DNA of 64,000 nucleotides from Bradyrhizobium lablabi (GTDB taxonomy: Bacteria > Pseudomonadota > Alphaproteobacteria > Rhizobiales > Xanthobacteraceae), in contig NZ_LT670844.1 in the NCBI RefSeq assembly GCF_900141755.1, positions 620,001-684,000 of the forward strand, given 5' to 3'. Every line of letters begins with the position of its first letter. The first letter of the stretch is position 1. Shown piece after piece: positions 6,137 to 15,453 of this stretch. Made by a program: the position numbers and the translations under genes. The notes under the pieces were generated by a model that was given only the letters and a program-made list of their open reading frames with translations, had not been told where the DNA came from and did no database searches.

Positions 6137-9079
6137 TCATCGCACGAAAATCCTGAAGACAGCGGGGTCGAATAAGCCGCGGAACAGATTTCTGGCCCGG
6201 CTCTCGTCCGCGGCTTGCAGCACTTCCAGAAACAGGGTCGGGCCGCCGGGCCGTAAGGTTTTACCCTCGGCGCAGTGTTCACATGACCCACCGTGCGGAT
6301 GCACAAGCAAGCGTGCGATTTCGAGCAGGCCCCGCTGGTACGGATGTCGAACGATCTGGCAGCCGAGGAGCCGGGCCTCACGGACACGATCGATATTGGC
6401 CGGGGCAAAGCTATGAGTGGCTGCGCGAAACATCGGCAGATCCCATTCCGAGTCGCCGACCGCGATCGTCTCGGCGTCGGGCCTCAAGACCCAATCGCGC
6501 AGGGCCGACAAGCCTGTACCCTTATTGACATCCTTGGCCACGATCGTCGTATCGATTGTGGTTTGGTGGAAGGAAAGCCGATCCAGCCCCAAGGATTTCA
6601 TCAAATGATGCATGATGAGCTTCGGGAGGGGGGCAGGTGCGCCGCCTCCGATACTGAATGAGCGCGCCGAATTCAAGACAGAGGAGAGAAGGCCGCGCGG
6701 TTTGTCATGATAGCTGAAGGCCCTAATGGAATATTGATGGCGGTCGTCGAGGAATACCCCGGGGAGCAGCCGCAAATGACTTCTCAGCTGGTCCAACTGG
6801 ACCATAGCCTCCGGGTCGATGAGAATTCGCTCGCGCTGACCTACAGCGTCCCACAGATAGCTGCCGTGCTCGGCGACGCCTCCGGCCAAATGATAGGCCT
6901 GGCAGTAATCCTTCACTTCGGCGGCCGACCGGGCCGTGTTCAGGGCGACCGAGAATCCATGCGCGTTCAACAAGGAAAGGGCCTCGATCCCGACCGCTGA
7001 GGCGCACGGAAAACCGAAGAGCCGACGGTCGAGCACGCCGTCGACATCGAGCGCGACAAGCGGCGAACGCCACTCCAGCGCTTGCGGCGGCCGACAAAAG
7101 CTGCCGCAATATCGCGCGGCATGGACCGTGAGAAAATTCCAGGCGCTCATGAATTGGAGATGGAATTCCTGCTGCCTGTCGGCGGCAAGCGGCTTGCCGA
7201 AGAGGTGCGCTTGGGCTGTGTCCATCGCCCAAAAGCCTGCCAGCAATTTGTTCATGAAGAGCCTTCGCTCTACGCCTGTGTCTTCCGACTGCTCGACATA
7301 GCGTCGGATTAGCCGGCTCTCCTCATCGGGTGAGAGCGCCAGGGTCAGGATGGTCTCCGCCAGGTCGTAGGCAGGATCGACCACGTTCAGCTCGGATTTG
7401 CCCATGCCGTGATGCTCGTAGTCGGTCTTGAGCAATCCGTGTGACCCGTTGATCCATTCGGTGCGCGCCATATTGCCGTCGATGAGCGTGGGCAATGGGC
7501 AGTGCTGCTGTGCCAGTCTCCGCTCAAGGCGCGGCCGCATCAGCGTGTCTGTAATGATTCTGCCGTAGGCCTTGCTGAGAGCCTCCTGCAGCAATCGATA
7601 ACCATTTTGATGCTGTCGCAAATGCTTGCTTGAAACTAAATTTGTTCCGAGACTCAGGCAGCGAACTCTCGCGGCCACGTATGAGGCGGACGTCTCAATT
7701 AGTTTTTCGCGCTCCTCGGCTCTGTTCAGGGGGAATGAAGCCTGCGGAAACCATTCCATATAGAGGATCCCGTCGCGAAGCCCGAGAATCGGCGGGACGA
7801 AGCCTGAGAGCCGGTGACCGGCCAGAAACGCGTGATAGCCGAGCCATCCCCAACCGACGCTCTTTGCCAGGACGTACCGCGTTCCCTCCTGTCCCTGAGG
7901 CGTCTTCAAGTGAACTTCGTAAATCCGTTTAAGCCGCGTGCTGCGGCCGCCGCGCGACAAACTCTGTAAGCGAGCATTGAACTCCGTTACGCTTTTGCTG
8001 GCGACCAGCCGTATGTCGGCGACATTCTGGCGCCAAAAGTACTCAGCCAATCGGCCTTCCACCAGTCTTTGGTCGAGTAGCCGATGCTTATGCCATTGCT
8101 CAGGTTCCAGCGACACGACAAAATTTTCGGACAGAGGCCCGAAGCAGTCTCTTCTCGCCGGGTGAGCAGGGGCGAGGACTCTGAGCTTATCGGGAGCAAA
8201 TCCTGCTCGGCGAGCCAGATCGAGACCCAAGACAATCGTATCACCGGTGTGTGGCGCATCGTCAACAATCAGGGCCGTGAAGCCCCGCTGGGCGCAACGA
8301 CTGAGTTCCTGACGCTCCCACCGCCCCGGACCTTTGTTCGGCTGAATCGTCAATGAGGACACCGTCCGATAGCCTTCAGCCTTGAAAAACGCTCGCAGCA
8401 AAGGAGCAAAATAGGAACCTGAGGTGCGCAGCCCCAGGATCAGGATTGCTTCCGACCGATCCGGGAAGCGCTGCGCAAAGCGTTGTCCGAGCGCCAGGAC
8501 ATCGAAATGTGTCAAGTCGAGCCGGCGGAATGGGGTTGGGACACCGATGTGCTCAGTTTGCAAATCGGGTGGCAGAGGCGAAAGCAACAGCTTGGCCAAA
8601 TTGCTGCCTGACTCGGCGAAGCAGGTCGGGTCAGAGAGTTGCCGGGCAACGACGACTGCAAGAAAATCGTCCAGCCCTGCCTGCCAGCGCTCCCGCCAGC
8701 GACGTACCTGCGCCCGGCGGCGCTGTGGCAGGATACCCGTCAGTCTTTCCGTCGCCCATCTGGCGCTACGTCCAAGAGCCCTTGCGGCCAATGCCCTAGG
8801 CATGCGCAGGGTTGGCCCGCGCAGGTGCTCGTCCACAGCGTTCAACAATCCGCAGGAAAGCAGAAATACGTTGGTGACGACTTCACTGGTTTGCCAGCCC
8901 CCCGGAGTACTCGGCAGCCGATCGATTTCGTCGGCAAGGCGCTCAATTGCTTCGCCAACCGTCAGATGCGGATCCAGACACCAATTATAGGCGGAATAGA
9001 AATTCGTCTCGGCCGGCAACGCGTCGTGTCGCGCCGGCAGTCGGTCGAACATCGCAGGTTTTGTCAGTGTGAGCATCAT
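6137..9079 (-). CDS. Phosphoribosyltransferase/kinase-like/HAD phosphatase fusion protein
   Basis: This 980-residue protein joins three recognisable parts. At about 210-330 is a type I PRTase fold: LILGLRTSG, then a PRPP-loop-like segment ALIVDDAPHTGDT at 270-281. At about 390-650 is a kinase-like region with LAKSVGWGWLGYHAFLAG, a catalytic-loop-like LIDGNMARTEW and DPAYDLAE, as in aminoglycoside phosphotransferase-type folds. At about 675-930 is a HAD IIB phosphatase: LVALDVDGVLD, LNTARS, DVNKGTG and AVGDSEWDLPMF. A C-terminal CEHC pair follows. I chose the ATG at 9079, 26 bp after the preceding gene's stop, rather than the upstream in-frame codons that overlap that gene. Its place in the EPS operon suggests it builds or recycles a phosphorylated (possibly ribosyl) precursor, but the substrate is unknown. 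Confidence 0.7.
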   Translation of the reverse strand: MMLTLTKPAMFDRLPARHDALPAETNFYSAYNWCLDPHLTVGEAIERLADEIDRLPSTPGGWQTSEVVTNVFLLSCGLLNAVDEHLRGPTLRMPRALAARALGRSARWATERLTGILPQRRRAQVRRWRERWQAGLDDFLAVVVARQLSDPTCFAESGSNLAKLLLSPLPPDLQTEHIGVPTPFRRLDLTHFDVLALGQRFAQRFPDRSEAILILGLRTSGSYFAPLLRAFFKAEGYRTVSSLTIQPNKGPGRWERQELSRCAQRGFTALIVDDAPHTGDTIVLGLDLARRAGFAPDKLRVLAPAHPARRDCFGPLSENFVVSLEPEQWHKHRLLDQRLVEGRLAEYFWRQNVADIRLVASKSVTEFNARLQSLSRGGRSTRLKRIYEVHLKTPQGQEGTRYVLAKSVGWGWLGYHAFLAGHRLSGFVPPILGLRDGILYMEWFPQASFPLNRAEEREKLIETSASYVAARVRCLSLGTNLVSSKHLRQHQNGYRLLQEALSKAYGRIITDTLMRPRLERRLAQQHCPLPTLIDGNMARTEWINGSHGLLKTDYEHHGMGKSELNVVDPAYDLAETILTLALSPDEESRLIRRYVEQSEDTGVERRLFMNKLLAGFWAMDTAQAHLFGKPLAADRQQEFHLQFMSAWNFLTVHAARYCGSFCRPPQALEWRSPLVALDVDGVLDRRLFGFPCASAVGIEALSLLNAHGFSVALNTARSAAEVKDYCQAYHLAGGVAEHGSYLWDAVGQRERILIDPEAMVQLDQLRSHLRLLPGVFLDDRHQYSIRAFSYHDKPRGLLSSVLNSARSFSIGGGAPAPLPKLIMHHLMKSLGLDRLSFHQTTIDTTIVAKDVNKGTGLSALRDWVLRPDAETIAVGDSEWDLPMFRAATHSFAPANIDRVREARLLGCQIVRHPYQRGLLEIARLLVHPHGGSCEHCAEGKTLRPGGPTLFLEVLQAADESRARNLFRGLFDPAVFRIFVR

Positions 9080-9104
9080 GCGTTTGCTGCAATTCTCCGT
9101 CGTC

Positions 9105-10316
9105 CTACGACGCCGATACGGTATCCATCTCGTGCACATCATGCCGGGAGTATCCGTCGACGGCGCGTGCGTAGATTGCCATGAGCACCTCATGGTTCGC
9201 GTCGGCGGTGAAATTCTGATCAAAGGTCTCCCGCGCGGCCCGTCGCATCCGCTTCAGAGCGGATGAGTCCGAGAAGAGGCATCGGACCTTCGCGGCCAAG
9301 TCTTCCGGGTTGCCAGGGTCGAAGCGCAATCCGTTGCGGCGGTCCTCGACGATTTCGGCCATCGCTCCCAGTCTGGAGACGACGACGGGCGTGCCCTTGG
9401 CGAACGCCTCGATCACAACGCGCGGAAGCGCACTTTCGTAACATTGCGACGGCAGCACTAAAAACGCCGCCGCTCCGATCAGATCGTAGACCTTCTCGTG
9501 CGAAACGCCTTGCAGCCACTGAATCGCGGCATTTTGTGCCGCCGCCTCCTGAACCGCGGGCGCCAGCGGACCGTCGCCGGCGATCTTCAACGGCACCGCC
9601 TTCCCAACGCTCCGCCACGCCCTCAGAAGGGTCTCGACCCCCTTTTCCGCCGACAGCCGGCCGACATAGACGGCATATCCGCCGTTTCCCGCGCCCGCGC
9701 CCGGCTCCGGATAGGCGAAGTTGGATTTGACGGCGATTTTGTCTGCGGGAAGCCCTCCCTCGATGAACTTGCGCCGGCTGAATTCACTCAGGGCGATATA
9801 CGCGTCGACTGCGTTGCGCCACGTTCCCAATAAGCGATGCGACGCGATCATCGCCGCGACTGCGGCGCTGGCGGCGCGGCTGTCGCGGTAGCAGCTGTGC
9901 GCAACGCCGCGCCAGGGGACCGTCTTGCCGAGGCAATCCTCGCAAGGCTTGCCGTCGCGGAACAGGAGGGCGTTGACACAGACAAGCCGAAAGTTGTGCA
10001 GCGTCTGGACGACGGGAACGCGCTCGGCCCGCGCGGCGTAATAGGCGGCAGGAGAGATCAGCGGAAGCGTATTGTGGAAATGGACGACCTGCGGGTGATG
10101 CACGCCAATCAGACGCCGCATCTCGAGAAATGCCGGACGGCTCCAGATCGTGCGGCCCGCGAGCTCCAGGCGTCCCATGCCGTCGGTTGCGTCGTTGGAC
10201 AGGCAATATTGCGTCACACGGTGTCCGTGCGCCCTGAGCATTGCGACCTCGGCTGCGACGCATTGGTCCTCACCGCCGGCGAGCTTGTAGAAGTTGTGCG
10301 CCACCAGGATGTTCAT
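9105..10316 (-). CDS. GT4-family glycosyltransferase
   Basis: The 403-residue protein has the GT-B two-domain layout. The N-terminal domain opens MNILVAHNFYKLAGGEDQ and includes VVHFHNTLPLIS. The C-terminal nucleotide-sugar domain contains VYVGRLSAEKGVETLL, LKIAGDGPL and ESALPRVVIEAFAKGTPVV, matching GT4 enzymes. A CEDC pair near residue 125 (GKPCEDCLGK) resembles the small cysteine motif seen in some such transferases. The ATG at 10316 is preceded by GGAGG; the longer frame to 10433 would overlap the deacetylase gene. It is expected to add one sugar to the undecaprenol-linked repeat unit at the cytoplasmic face. The donor is unknown; UDP-xylose is one possibility because a UDP-glucuronate decarboxylase is in the same arm. 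Confidence 0.88.
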   Translation of the reverse strand: MNILVAHNFYKLAGGEDQCVAAEVAMLRAHGHRVTQYCLSNDATDGMGRLELAGRTIWSRPAFLEMRRLIGVHHPQVVHFHNTLPLISPAAYYAARAERVPVVQTLHNFRLVCVNALLFRDGKPCEDCLGKTVPWRGVAHSCYRDSRAASAAVAAMIASHRLLGTWRNAVDAYIALSEFSRRKFIEGGLPADKIAVKSNFAYPEPGAGAGNGGYAVYVGRLSAEKGVETLLRAWRSVGKAVPLKIAGDGPLAPAVQEAAAQNAAIQWLQGVSHEKVYDLIGAAAFLVLPSQCYESALPRVVIEAFAKGTPVVVSRLGAMAEIVEDRRNGLRFDPGNPEDLAAKVRCLFSDSSALKRMRRAARETFDQNFTADANHEVLMAIYARAVDGYSRHDVHEMDTVSAS

Positions 10317-10323
10317 GATCGTC

Positions 10324-11136
10324 TCATCCTCCGGCTGCGGCCGTTTTCGCCGCCTGCGCCGCTTGGTCGAGCACCGTGACCGAGGGCATGGACAGCCGGC
10401 AGAGTTGTCCGTTGGTGAGGGCGGGCGCTTCACGCACGAAACTGCCCATAAGACACAGGACGTCTTTCAGACGCTGCCATTGGCTGGCGTCCTGCAACTC
10501 CCAGGAATGTCCCCATAGATGGAAGACGCCGCCTCGGTCGATGGCGTGGCGCAACAACGATTCCGCCATCGCGGGCCATTCGGCCGCACGACCATGGATG
10601 ACGTAAAGCCAGAGATTGGCCAAAGCCTTCCGCTTGATCGCGTTTTTTGCGAAAGCCAAAAAGCGGTGCGGAAAGGCCTGAATGGTTGTCGGCATCAGCA
10701 TGAGCCCCGCTTGCCGCCGCGGGAAGTCGAGCGAAAGCAATTCGACGCCGCGCACGCCGACGTATCCTGCCTTTTTCGCGATCGCTAGGTGCCGGCCCGA
10801 GTACTTGCCTTCCGGCGGACAAAACATCAGGCACGGCAGGCCGGTGTTGTTTTCAAGCCAGGATCTGGAGCCGACGATCTCTTGCCAGGCTTGTTGCTCC
10901 GTCGCGCCGGTGAGAACAGTGTGGTGCAGAGTATGCGCGCCAATTTCAAAAACGAGGCTCAGCTCCCGAAGCTGGGCAGCCGTCATCGTGCCATTCTCTG
11001 CGGTCATCGGTATGTAAAAGGTGCCGCGCAGGCCATACTTCGTGAGCAGTTCGGCGACGCGCAAATCCAACGGATGGCCGTCGTCCCAGCTTGTCGTGAT
11101 GTATGTCGTCGGCTTTACAATCACACTTCCACCCAT
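10324..11136 (-). CDS. Polysaccharide deacetylase, NodB-homology domain
   Basis: The NodB/CE4 motifs are visible in order: TTSWDDGHPLDLR (metal-binding Asp pair), IGAHTLHHTVL (His-x-x-x-His), FCPPEGKYSG (catalytic loop region) and VFHLWGHSWEL (late catalytic His). There is no clear signal peptide, so it may act on a cytoplasmic sugar or lipid-linked intermediate. It would remove an N- or O-acetyl group from the polymer or its precursor. The ATG at 11136 is the first in frame after the neighbour's stop; no strong ribosome site marks it, so the start is uncertain by about ten codons. It ends 7 bp before the GT4 start, consistent with one operon. Confidence 0.85.
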   Translation of the reverse strand: MGGSVIVKPTTYITTSWDDGHPLDLRVAELLTKYGLRGTFYIPMTAENGTMTAAQLRELSLVFEIGAHTLHHTVLTGATEQQAWQEIVGSRSWLENNTGLPCLMFCPPEGKYSGRHLAIAKKAGYVGVRGVELLSLDFPRRQAGLMLMPTTIQAFPHRFLAFAKNAIKRKALANLWLYVIHGRAAEWPAMAESLLRHAIDRGGVFHLWGHSWELQDASQWQRLKDVLCLMGSFVREAPALTNGQLCRLSMPSVTVLDQAAQAAKTAAAGG

Positions 11137-11161
11137 GCATTGAGGAGGGAAATACCTACGT

Positions 11162-13552
11162 CTAGCCAAATCTCTTATGTGGACACAGCGGATCGTCGAA
11201 TTCAGCCTTCAGCCTGCCAACCATTGTGTCGATGCGGCGGGAGGCGATGTATTTGATGAGCACGTACCAAAGTCCGCGCAGCGACCACGATGCGGCGAGC
11301 CTCTTCAGATGTGCTCGCGCGCAGGCCTCGATTTCGTCCAGAGACCGCTGCTTCTCTTCGAGAGGCTTGATCGTCTCAATGAAGGTTCGCAAGACGCCAT
11401 GGGTGAACATCTGTCTGCGCAATAGAGCGCCGGGGTGGCCTATGGTGGCCTTCACAGTTATTCCCGTACCATACAGCATGTACGCCAGATCGTGTGATGC
11501 CGGATACCAACGCTTGGGGACGTCATCGCGGAACAAGCAATGCTCATGCGCGCCCAGGTCGACGAATGAGAGATCTCTGGCCACGATGCCGCACAAAACA
11601 TTATTGAGACTTAGATCGCCGTGAACATTTGAGTCGATCGACCAATATCTGTTCATTGCAGCGACAAATGCGCGCGAGGCCGATTCCAACACTTCAGATG
11701 TCACGTTCTCACCGGTATCCAGGCACAAGTCGAGCTTTCTTCCTGGAACCATAGTCATCACCAGTGCGAGTGGTGATTCGCATAAGTACAGTGGCGCCGG
11801 ACTAGAGATTTTCCAGCCATTGATGGTGAGACCGTCCACCGCTGCATGCAATCGAGAGAGCGCATCAAGCTGCGTGCGCACCACTTCGACATTTGGCGCT
11901 GCGGATGGTTTGTACAACTTGATCACCAAACTGCGGTATGCTTGCCAGACCGGCTGCTGGTTCGGCGATGTAACAGCATAAACAATCGCCTGGCCCCCCT
12001 CATCAAGCTGTTCAACAACCCAGCCGCGGTCTATGGAGCTTCGGGTGAACTGCTGGATTACCCGGACCGCCATCGCTGAGTTGGAATCCGAGCCAATCTG
12101 CATGGGATCTGGTTTTGGGTTGCATTGCGGGACGAGGGTTAGGAACGCTACCCACCGTCCCACCGACCCGGCGACGTTACCCGCCAAGAAACCGTAAGCC
12201 GCCCCCACCAACCCCCACTCGACCATCAAAAGCCAGACGAGAAGGCCGGTGATAACGGCCCCGATTGAACCGGCCCAGACGATTGCACGAGCGCGCTCCA
12301 AGCTCGCCAGCGCGATGGAAGCTGGAGTACCTACGGCCGACGCGAGCAGCGCTACGGCCAGAACGGCGACGGTGTGACCCTGTCCCTCGTACTCCTTGCC
12401 GCGATAGAGCAAACGCATCACGTCGTCACCGATGAACAGGACCACGAAGCAGAACGAAGTCATCACCACACCGAGCAATAACCCCTCTCGAACCATCTGA
12501 CGGCGCAGCAGCGCGCCGCCGCCCTCCTTCAAAGCGAAGACTGCTCTCGGTGTCATTATATTGTTCATCCCGGTGATCACGGGGTTCGCAAACAGCACGA
12601 CGCTCATGCATGCAGCGAAGACGCCTGTCGCGGTCGTGCCGACGACCAGGGCCAACAGCCAGTAAGTTATGTATCCCTGCACGGACACGGTGATCTGGCC
12701 GGCGAAAAGCCATCTGCCCAAGCCCCAACTTTGTCTCGCTGTTGTCAGCACCTGAGTCCAGCGGAACGCAAATTTGCCGCGGGAGAAGCACAGCCACACG
12801 ATCGAAGTGGAGGCGCAGGCAAAGCCAAGCGCGGCACAGGCGGTAGCGCCGGACATCCGCCCGACCCATCCTATCCAGCAGAGTCCGGCCAGCTGGATCG
12901 TCGCTACCGCCGAATCCAGAATCAGAGCTTGGCCGGTGTGCAGGTGCGCCAAGGAGAACTTGCGACCGAATTCCCGCAAAAATGCGAAAGGCAGCACCCC
13001 CGCCAGCGTCCAGGTCATTGCGCGGAGCCGCGGATCTGCGCCAGTTGCGGAAAGAGCCAACGCGATCACGAGCAGGATGACAATGCCGAGCGCTGACAAT
13101 AGAGCACTGTGTGTCAGCGAGCTGCCCGCATGTTCAGCTGGCGTTCCCCGAGCGCGGTGCTGTTGGATCGTATAGGGCAGTGAGATCAGCGATTCCTGGA
13201 TGGAAAGCGACGATACCAGCAGAGAGATTCCGATCGAGTAAAGTCCGAGTTCGTTTGGAATAGTCCAGCGCGCGATCACGACCGTTGTCAGAAAACTGGC
13301 AGCGCTCACTACCGCCTGATCTGCGAGCGCCAAGGCGTGCGTTCCCCAAGTTCCCCAAGCGGTGCGCAGCAGACTGAGCGTAGTCCATCGCTCCTCCTTC
13401 CCGCCTAGCGTTTCGCCGGTGCCATGAGGTGCGCGGTCGAAACCAACGACGTTGGGCGTCAACGGCGGACGCCGGCTTTCGCCGTCGTGCGAGTGGGAGA
13501 GGGACACAGCAATCGTTCTCCGCGCTGTCCATGGATTGCCGTTGCGATGCAT
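11162..13552 (-). CDS. Wzx-like oligosaccharide flippase fused to a kinase-like domain
   Basis: Residues about 60-480 contain some twelve hydrophobic segments and the overall pattern of MOP-superfamily flippases (ALADQAVVSAASFLTTVVIA near the start, paired helices after). Residues about 500-796 form a soluble protein-kinase-like domain with an ATP-lobe-like start (VVEQLDEGGQAIVYAV), an invariant-Lys-like LVIKLY, a catalytic loop VHGDLSLNNVL at 643-653 and a DFG-like FVDLGAH. The flippase would carry the lipid-linked repeat unit across the inner membrane; the kinase-like part could phosphorylate a sugar or regulate transport. The start is doubtful: an excellent AAGGAGGAG-ATG at 13388 is in the wrong frame. 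No break separates the two domains. Confidence 0.72.
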   Translation of the reverse strand: MHRNGNPWTARRTIAVSLSHSHDGESRRPPLTPNVVGFDRAPHGTGETLGGKEERWTTLSLLRTAWGTWGTHALALADQAVVSAASFLTTVVIARWTIPNELGLYSIGISLLVSSLSIQESLISLPYTIQQHRARGTPAEHAGSSLTHSALLSALGIVILLVIALALSATGADPRLRAMTWTLAGVLPFAFLREFGRKFSLAHLHTGQALILDSAVATIQLAGLCWIGWVGRMSGATACAALGFACASTSIVWLCFSRGKFAFRWTQVLTTARQSWGLGRWLFAGQITVSVQGYITYWLLALVVGTTATGVFAACMSVVLFANPVITGMNNIMTPRAVFALKEGGGALLRRQMVREGLLLGVVMTSFCFVVLFIGDDVMRLLYRGKEYEGQGHTVAVLAVALLASAVGTPASIALASLERARAIVWAGSIGAVITGLLVWLLMVEWGLVGAAYGFLAGNVAGSVGRWVAFLTLVPQCNPKPDPMQIGSDSNSAMAVRVIQQFTRSSIDRGWVVEQLDEGGQAIVYAVTSPNQQPVWQAYRSLVIKLYKPSAAPNVEVVRTQLDALSRLHAAVDGLTINGWKISSPAPLYLCESPLALVMTMVPGRKLDLCLDTGENVTSEVLESASRAFVAAMNRYWSIDSNVHGDLSLNNVLCGIVARDLSFVDLGAHEHCLFRDDVPKRWYPASHDLAYMLYGTGITVKATIGHPGALLRRQMFTHGVLRTFIETIKPLEEKQRSLDEIEACARAHLKRLAASWSLRGLWYVLIKYIASRRIDTMVGRLKAEFDDPLCPHKRFG

Positions 13553-13559
13553 GGGCAGC

Positions 13560-14375
13560 CTATTTCCAAGATGGCGACCCTGAGGGCGCGTCCTCGGAGG
13601 GTCTGATTGCGCGGCGCATCAGTTCGCCAACGGCGAGAAACGCGAATCCGGGCACAATGTAGGCGTAGCGCCGCCACAGGCGCCGGGGCTCCGAGCACAG
13701 TCGGAACAGCCACTCGAGCGCGTGACGTTGCATCCACTGCGGCGCCTGGCGCTTCGTCCCGGACAGGAAATCGAATGCCGCGCCGACGCCGATCATGACC
13801 GGTGCGTCGATGCGCCCGAGGTGTTCCGCCATCCACCGCTCCTGTTTCGGCGCACCCAGCCCTACCCAAACGATGTGCGGCCGCGCGGCGTTGATCGCAT
13901 CGACGGCCGCGCGGTCCTCCGCGGGCGTCATTTTCCGGAACGGCGGGCAGAACGTGCCGGCTACTTGCAATCCCGGGACGAACCCGACCAAAGCTTCCTT
14001 CAGTTTCTCGGCGACGCCGACGTCGCCGCCGTAGTAGAACTGCCGGTAGCCGCGCCGGCCGGAAACCGCCGTCATTTCCCGCATCAGGTCAGGCCCATAG
14101 ACCCGTTGCGTGCGCTTCTTGCCGATCAGACGCAGGAAATACACCACAGGGACGCCGTCGGGCGTCACCATGCCGGCCTCGTTGTAGATCTTGCGCAGCA
14201 ACGGGTCACGGCGGCATTCCATGACGGCGTGGACGTCGGTGACGCAGACGTACTCGCGGCATCCCTCGCTTATCCAGCGTTCGAGCGTCGCGATCGCGTC
14301 GTCCATAGCGATGGCGCAGACGTTGACGCCGAGAACTTCGCCGCGGTCAGTATGCAGGCGGACCACTGCGCTCAT
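13560..14375 (-). CDS. WecG/TagA/CpsF-family glycosyltransferase
   Basis: The 271-residue product has the family's core: [48 protein letters not shown] (with the conserved TPDG), [13 protein letters not shown] and [13 protein letters not shown]. These membrane-associated GT26 enzymes transfer a sugar to a lipid-linked first sugar, as WecG transfers ManNAcA and TagA transfers ManNAc. I chose the ATG at 14375 because it forms a four-base ATGA overlap with the decarboxylase stop and has GGAAG eight bases upstream; the codon at 14390 is the alternative. It is probably translationally coupled to the gene before it and is likely the second sugar transferase of the pathway. Confidence 0.88.
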   Translation of the reverse strand: MSAVVRLHTDRGEVLGVNVCAIAMDDAIATLERWISEGCREYVCVTDVHAVMECRRDPLLRKIYNEAGMVTPDGVPVVYFLRLIGKKRTQRVYGPDLMREMTAVSGRRGYRQFYYGGDVGVAEKLKEALVGFVPGLQVAGTFCPPFRKMTPAEDRAAVDAINAARPHIVWVGLGAPKQERWMAEHLGRIDAPVMIGVGAAFDFLSGTKRQAPQWMQRHALEWLFRLCSEPRRLWRRYAYIVPGFAFLAVGELMRRAIRPSEDAPSGSPSWK

Positions 14376-15355
14376 TGGGGGAACTTCCATACGAGCTTGT
14401 CCGCCTCGCGCGAATTAGCCAGCAGCGCGTCGAAATAGTCGATGGTCTTGTTGAGACCTTCCTCCAAGCTGACCTTGGGCGTCCAATGCAGAAGCTGACG
14501 CGCGCGCGAGATATCCGGTCGGCGTTGGCGGGGATCGTCCTGCGGCAACGGCCGGAATTCGAGTCGCGAGCGCGAACCCGTCAGGGAAATGACGAGCTGG
14601 CCCAGCTCGCACATGGTCATTTCCGCAGGATTGCCCAGATTGATCGGCCCGTCGACGTCCTCCTGCGGCACGTTCATCAATCGCGTCAGTCCGTCGATCA
14701 GGTCGTCGACATAGCAGAACGACCGGGTCTGTGCCCCCGACCCGAAGATCGTGATGGGCTCGCCTTTCAGGGCTTGGACGATGAAGTTGGAGACGACGCG
14801 CCCGTCCTGGGGATGCATATTCGGGCCGTAGGTGTTGAATATGCGCGCGACCCGGATGTCCAGCCGATGCTGCCGCCGGTAGTCGTAGAACAACGTCTCG
14901 GTGCACCGTTTGCCTTCATCATAGCAGGCGCGCGGCCCAACCATGTTTACCATGCCGTGGTAATCCTCGGTCTGCGGATGGACGTCCGGGTCGCCGTAAA
15001 CTTCGCTGGTGGACGCCTGCAGGATGCGAACGTGCAGCCGTTTGGCGAGCCCCAGCATGTTGATCGCCCCGAGCACACTGGTTTTGGTGGTTTGGATGGG
15101 ATCGCGCTGGTAGTGGATCGGCGAGGCCGGGCAGGCGAGGTTGTAAATTTCGTCGACCTCGACATAGAGCGGGAACGTCACATCGTGCCGCATGACCTCG
15201 AAAGCAGGTTCGCTGAGTAGCGGTTCGATGTTGCGGCGCATGCCGGTGAAGAAGTTGTCGACGCAAAGCACCTCGCATTCCTGCTTGAGTAATCGCGCAC
15301 ATAGATGTGAGCCGAGAAACCCCGCGCCGCCGGTCACCAGAACACGTTTCTTCAC
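14372..15355 (-). CDS. UDP-glucuronate decarboxylase (UDP-xylose synthase)
   Basis: The 327-residue protein is an extended short-chain dehydrogenase of the UXS type. It has the NAD loop [12 protein letters not shown] at 7-18, the FFTG and HDVT motifs, [12 protein letters not shown] specific to UDP-glucuronate decarboxylases, TSEVYGDP, and the catalytic Tyr-x-x-x-Lys as YDEGK, then RIFNTYGP. It converts UDP-glucuronate to UDP-xylose in the cytosol using bound NAD. The start is a GTG with AGGAGG seven bases upstream. It is the first gene of the left EPS arm, which makes xylose a likely component of the polymer. The UDP-glucose dehydrogenase it needs is not in the window. Confidence 0.93.
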   Translation of the reverse strand: MKKRVLVTGGAGFLGSHLCARLLKQECEVLCVDNFFTGMRRNIEPLLSEPAFEVMRHDVTFPLYVEVDEIYNLACPASPIHYQRDPIQTTKTSVLGAINMLGLAKRLHVRILQASTSEVYGDPDVHPQTEDYHGMVNMVGPRACYDEGKRCTETLFYDYRRQHRLDIRVARIFNTYGPNMHPQDGRVVSNFIVQALKGEPITIFGSGAQTRSFCYVDDLIDGLTRLMNVPQEDVDGPINLGNPAEMTMCELGQLVISLTGSRSRLEFRPLPQDDPRQRRPDISRARQLLHWTPKVSLEEGLNKTIDYFDALLANSREADKLVWKFPQ

Positions 15356-15453
15356 GATGCGCCTCCTGCCCGTTGCATGTCAGCCAATCCGGCATGTGGC
15401 ACCGGCACGTGGCAGCCAACAACCGCGCACATGGATTGCAACGGGGCGCATAA

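Noticed and set aside
5052..6416. Long plus-strand frame of 454 codons
   Set aside because: It lies antisense to the Wzz-like gene and the end of the fusion gene, is Arg/Gly/Pro-rich and has no family pattern; typical shadow of GC-rich coding DNA.
13134..13532. Frame opened by the strong ribosome site at 13388
   Set aside because: Its product has no membrane helices or recognisable motif, while the overlapping frame encodes the flippase; kept only as a start-site anomaly.
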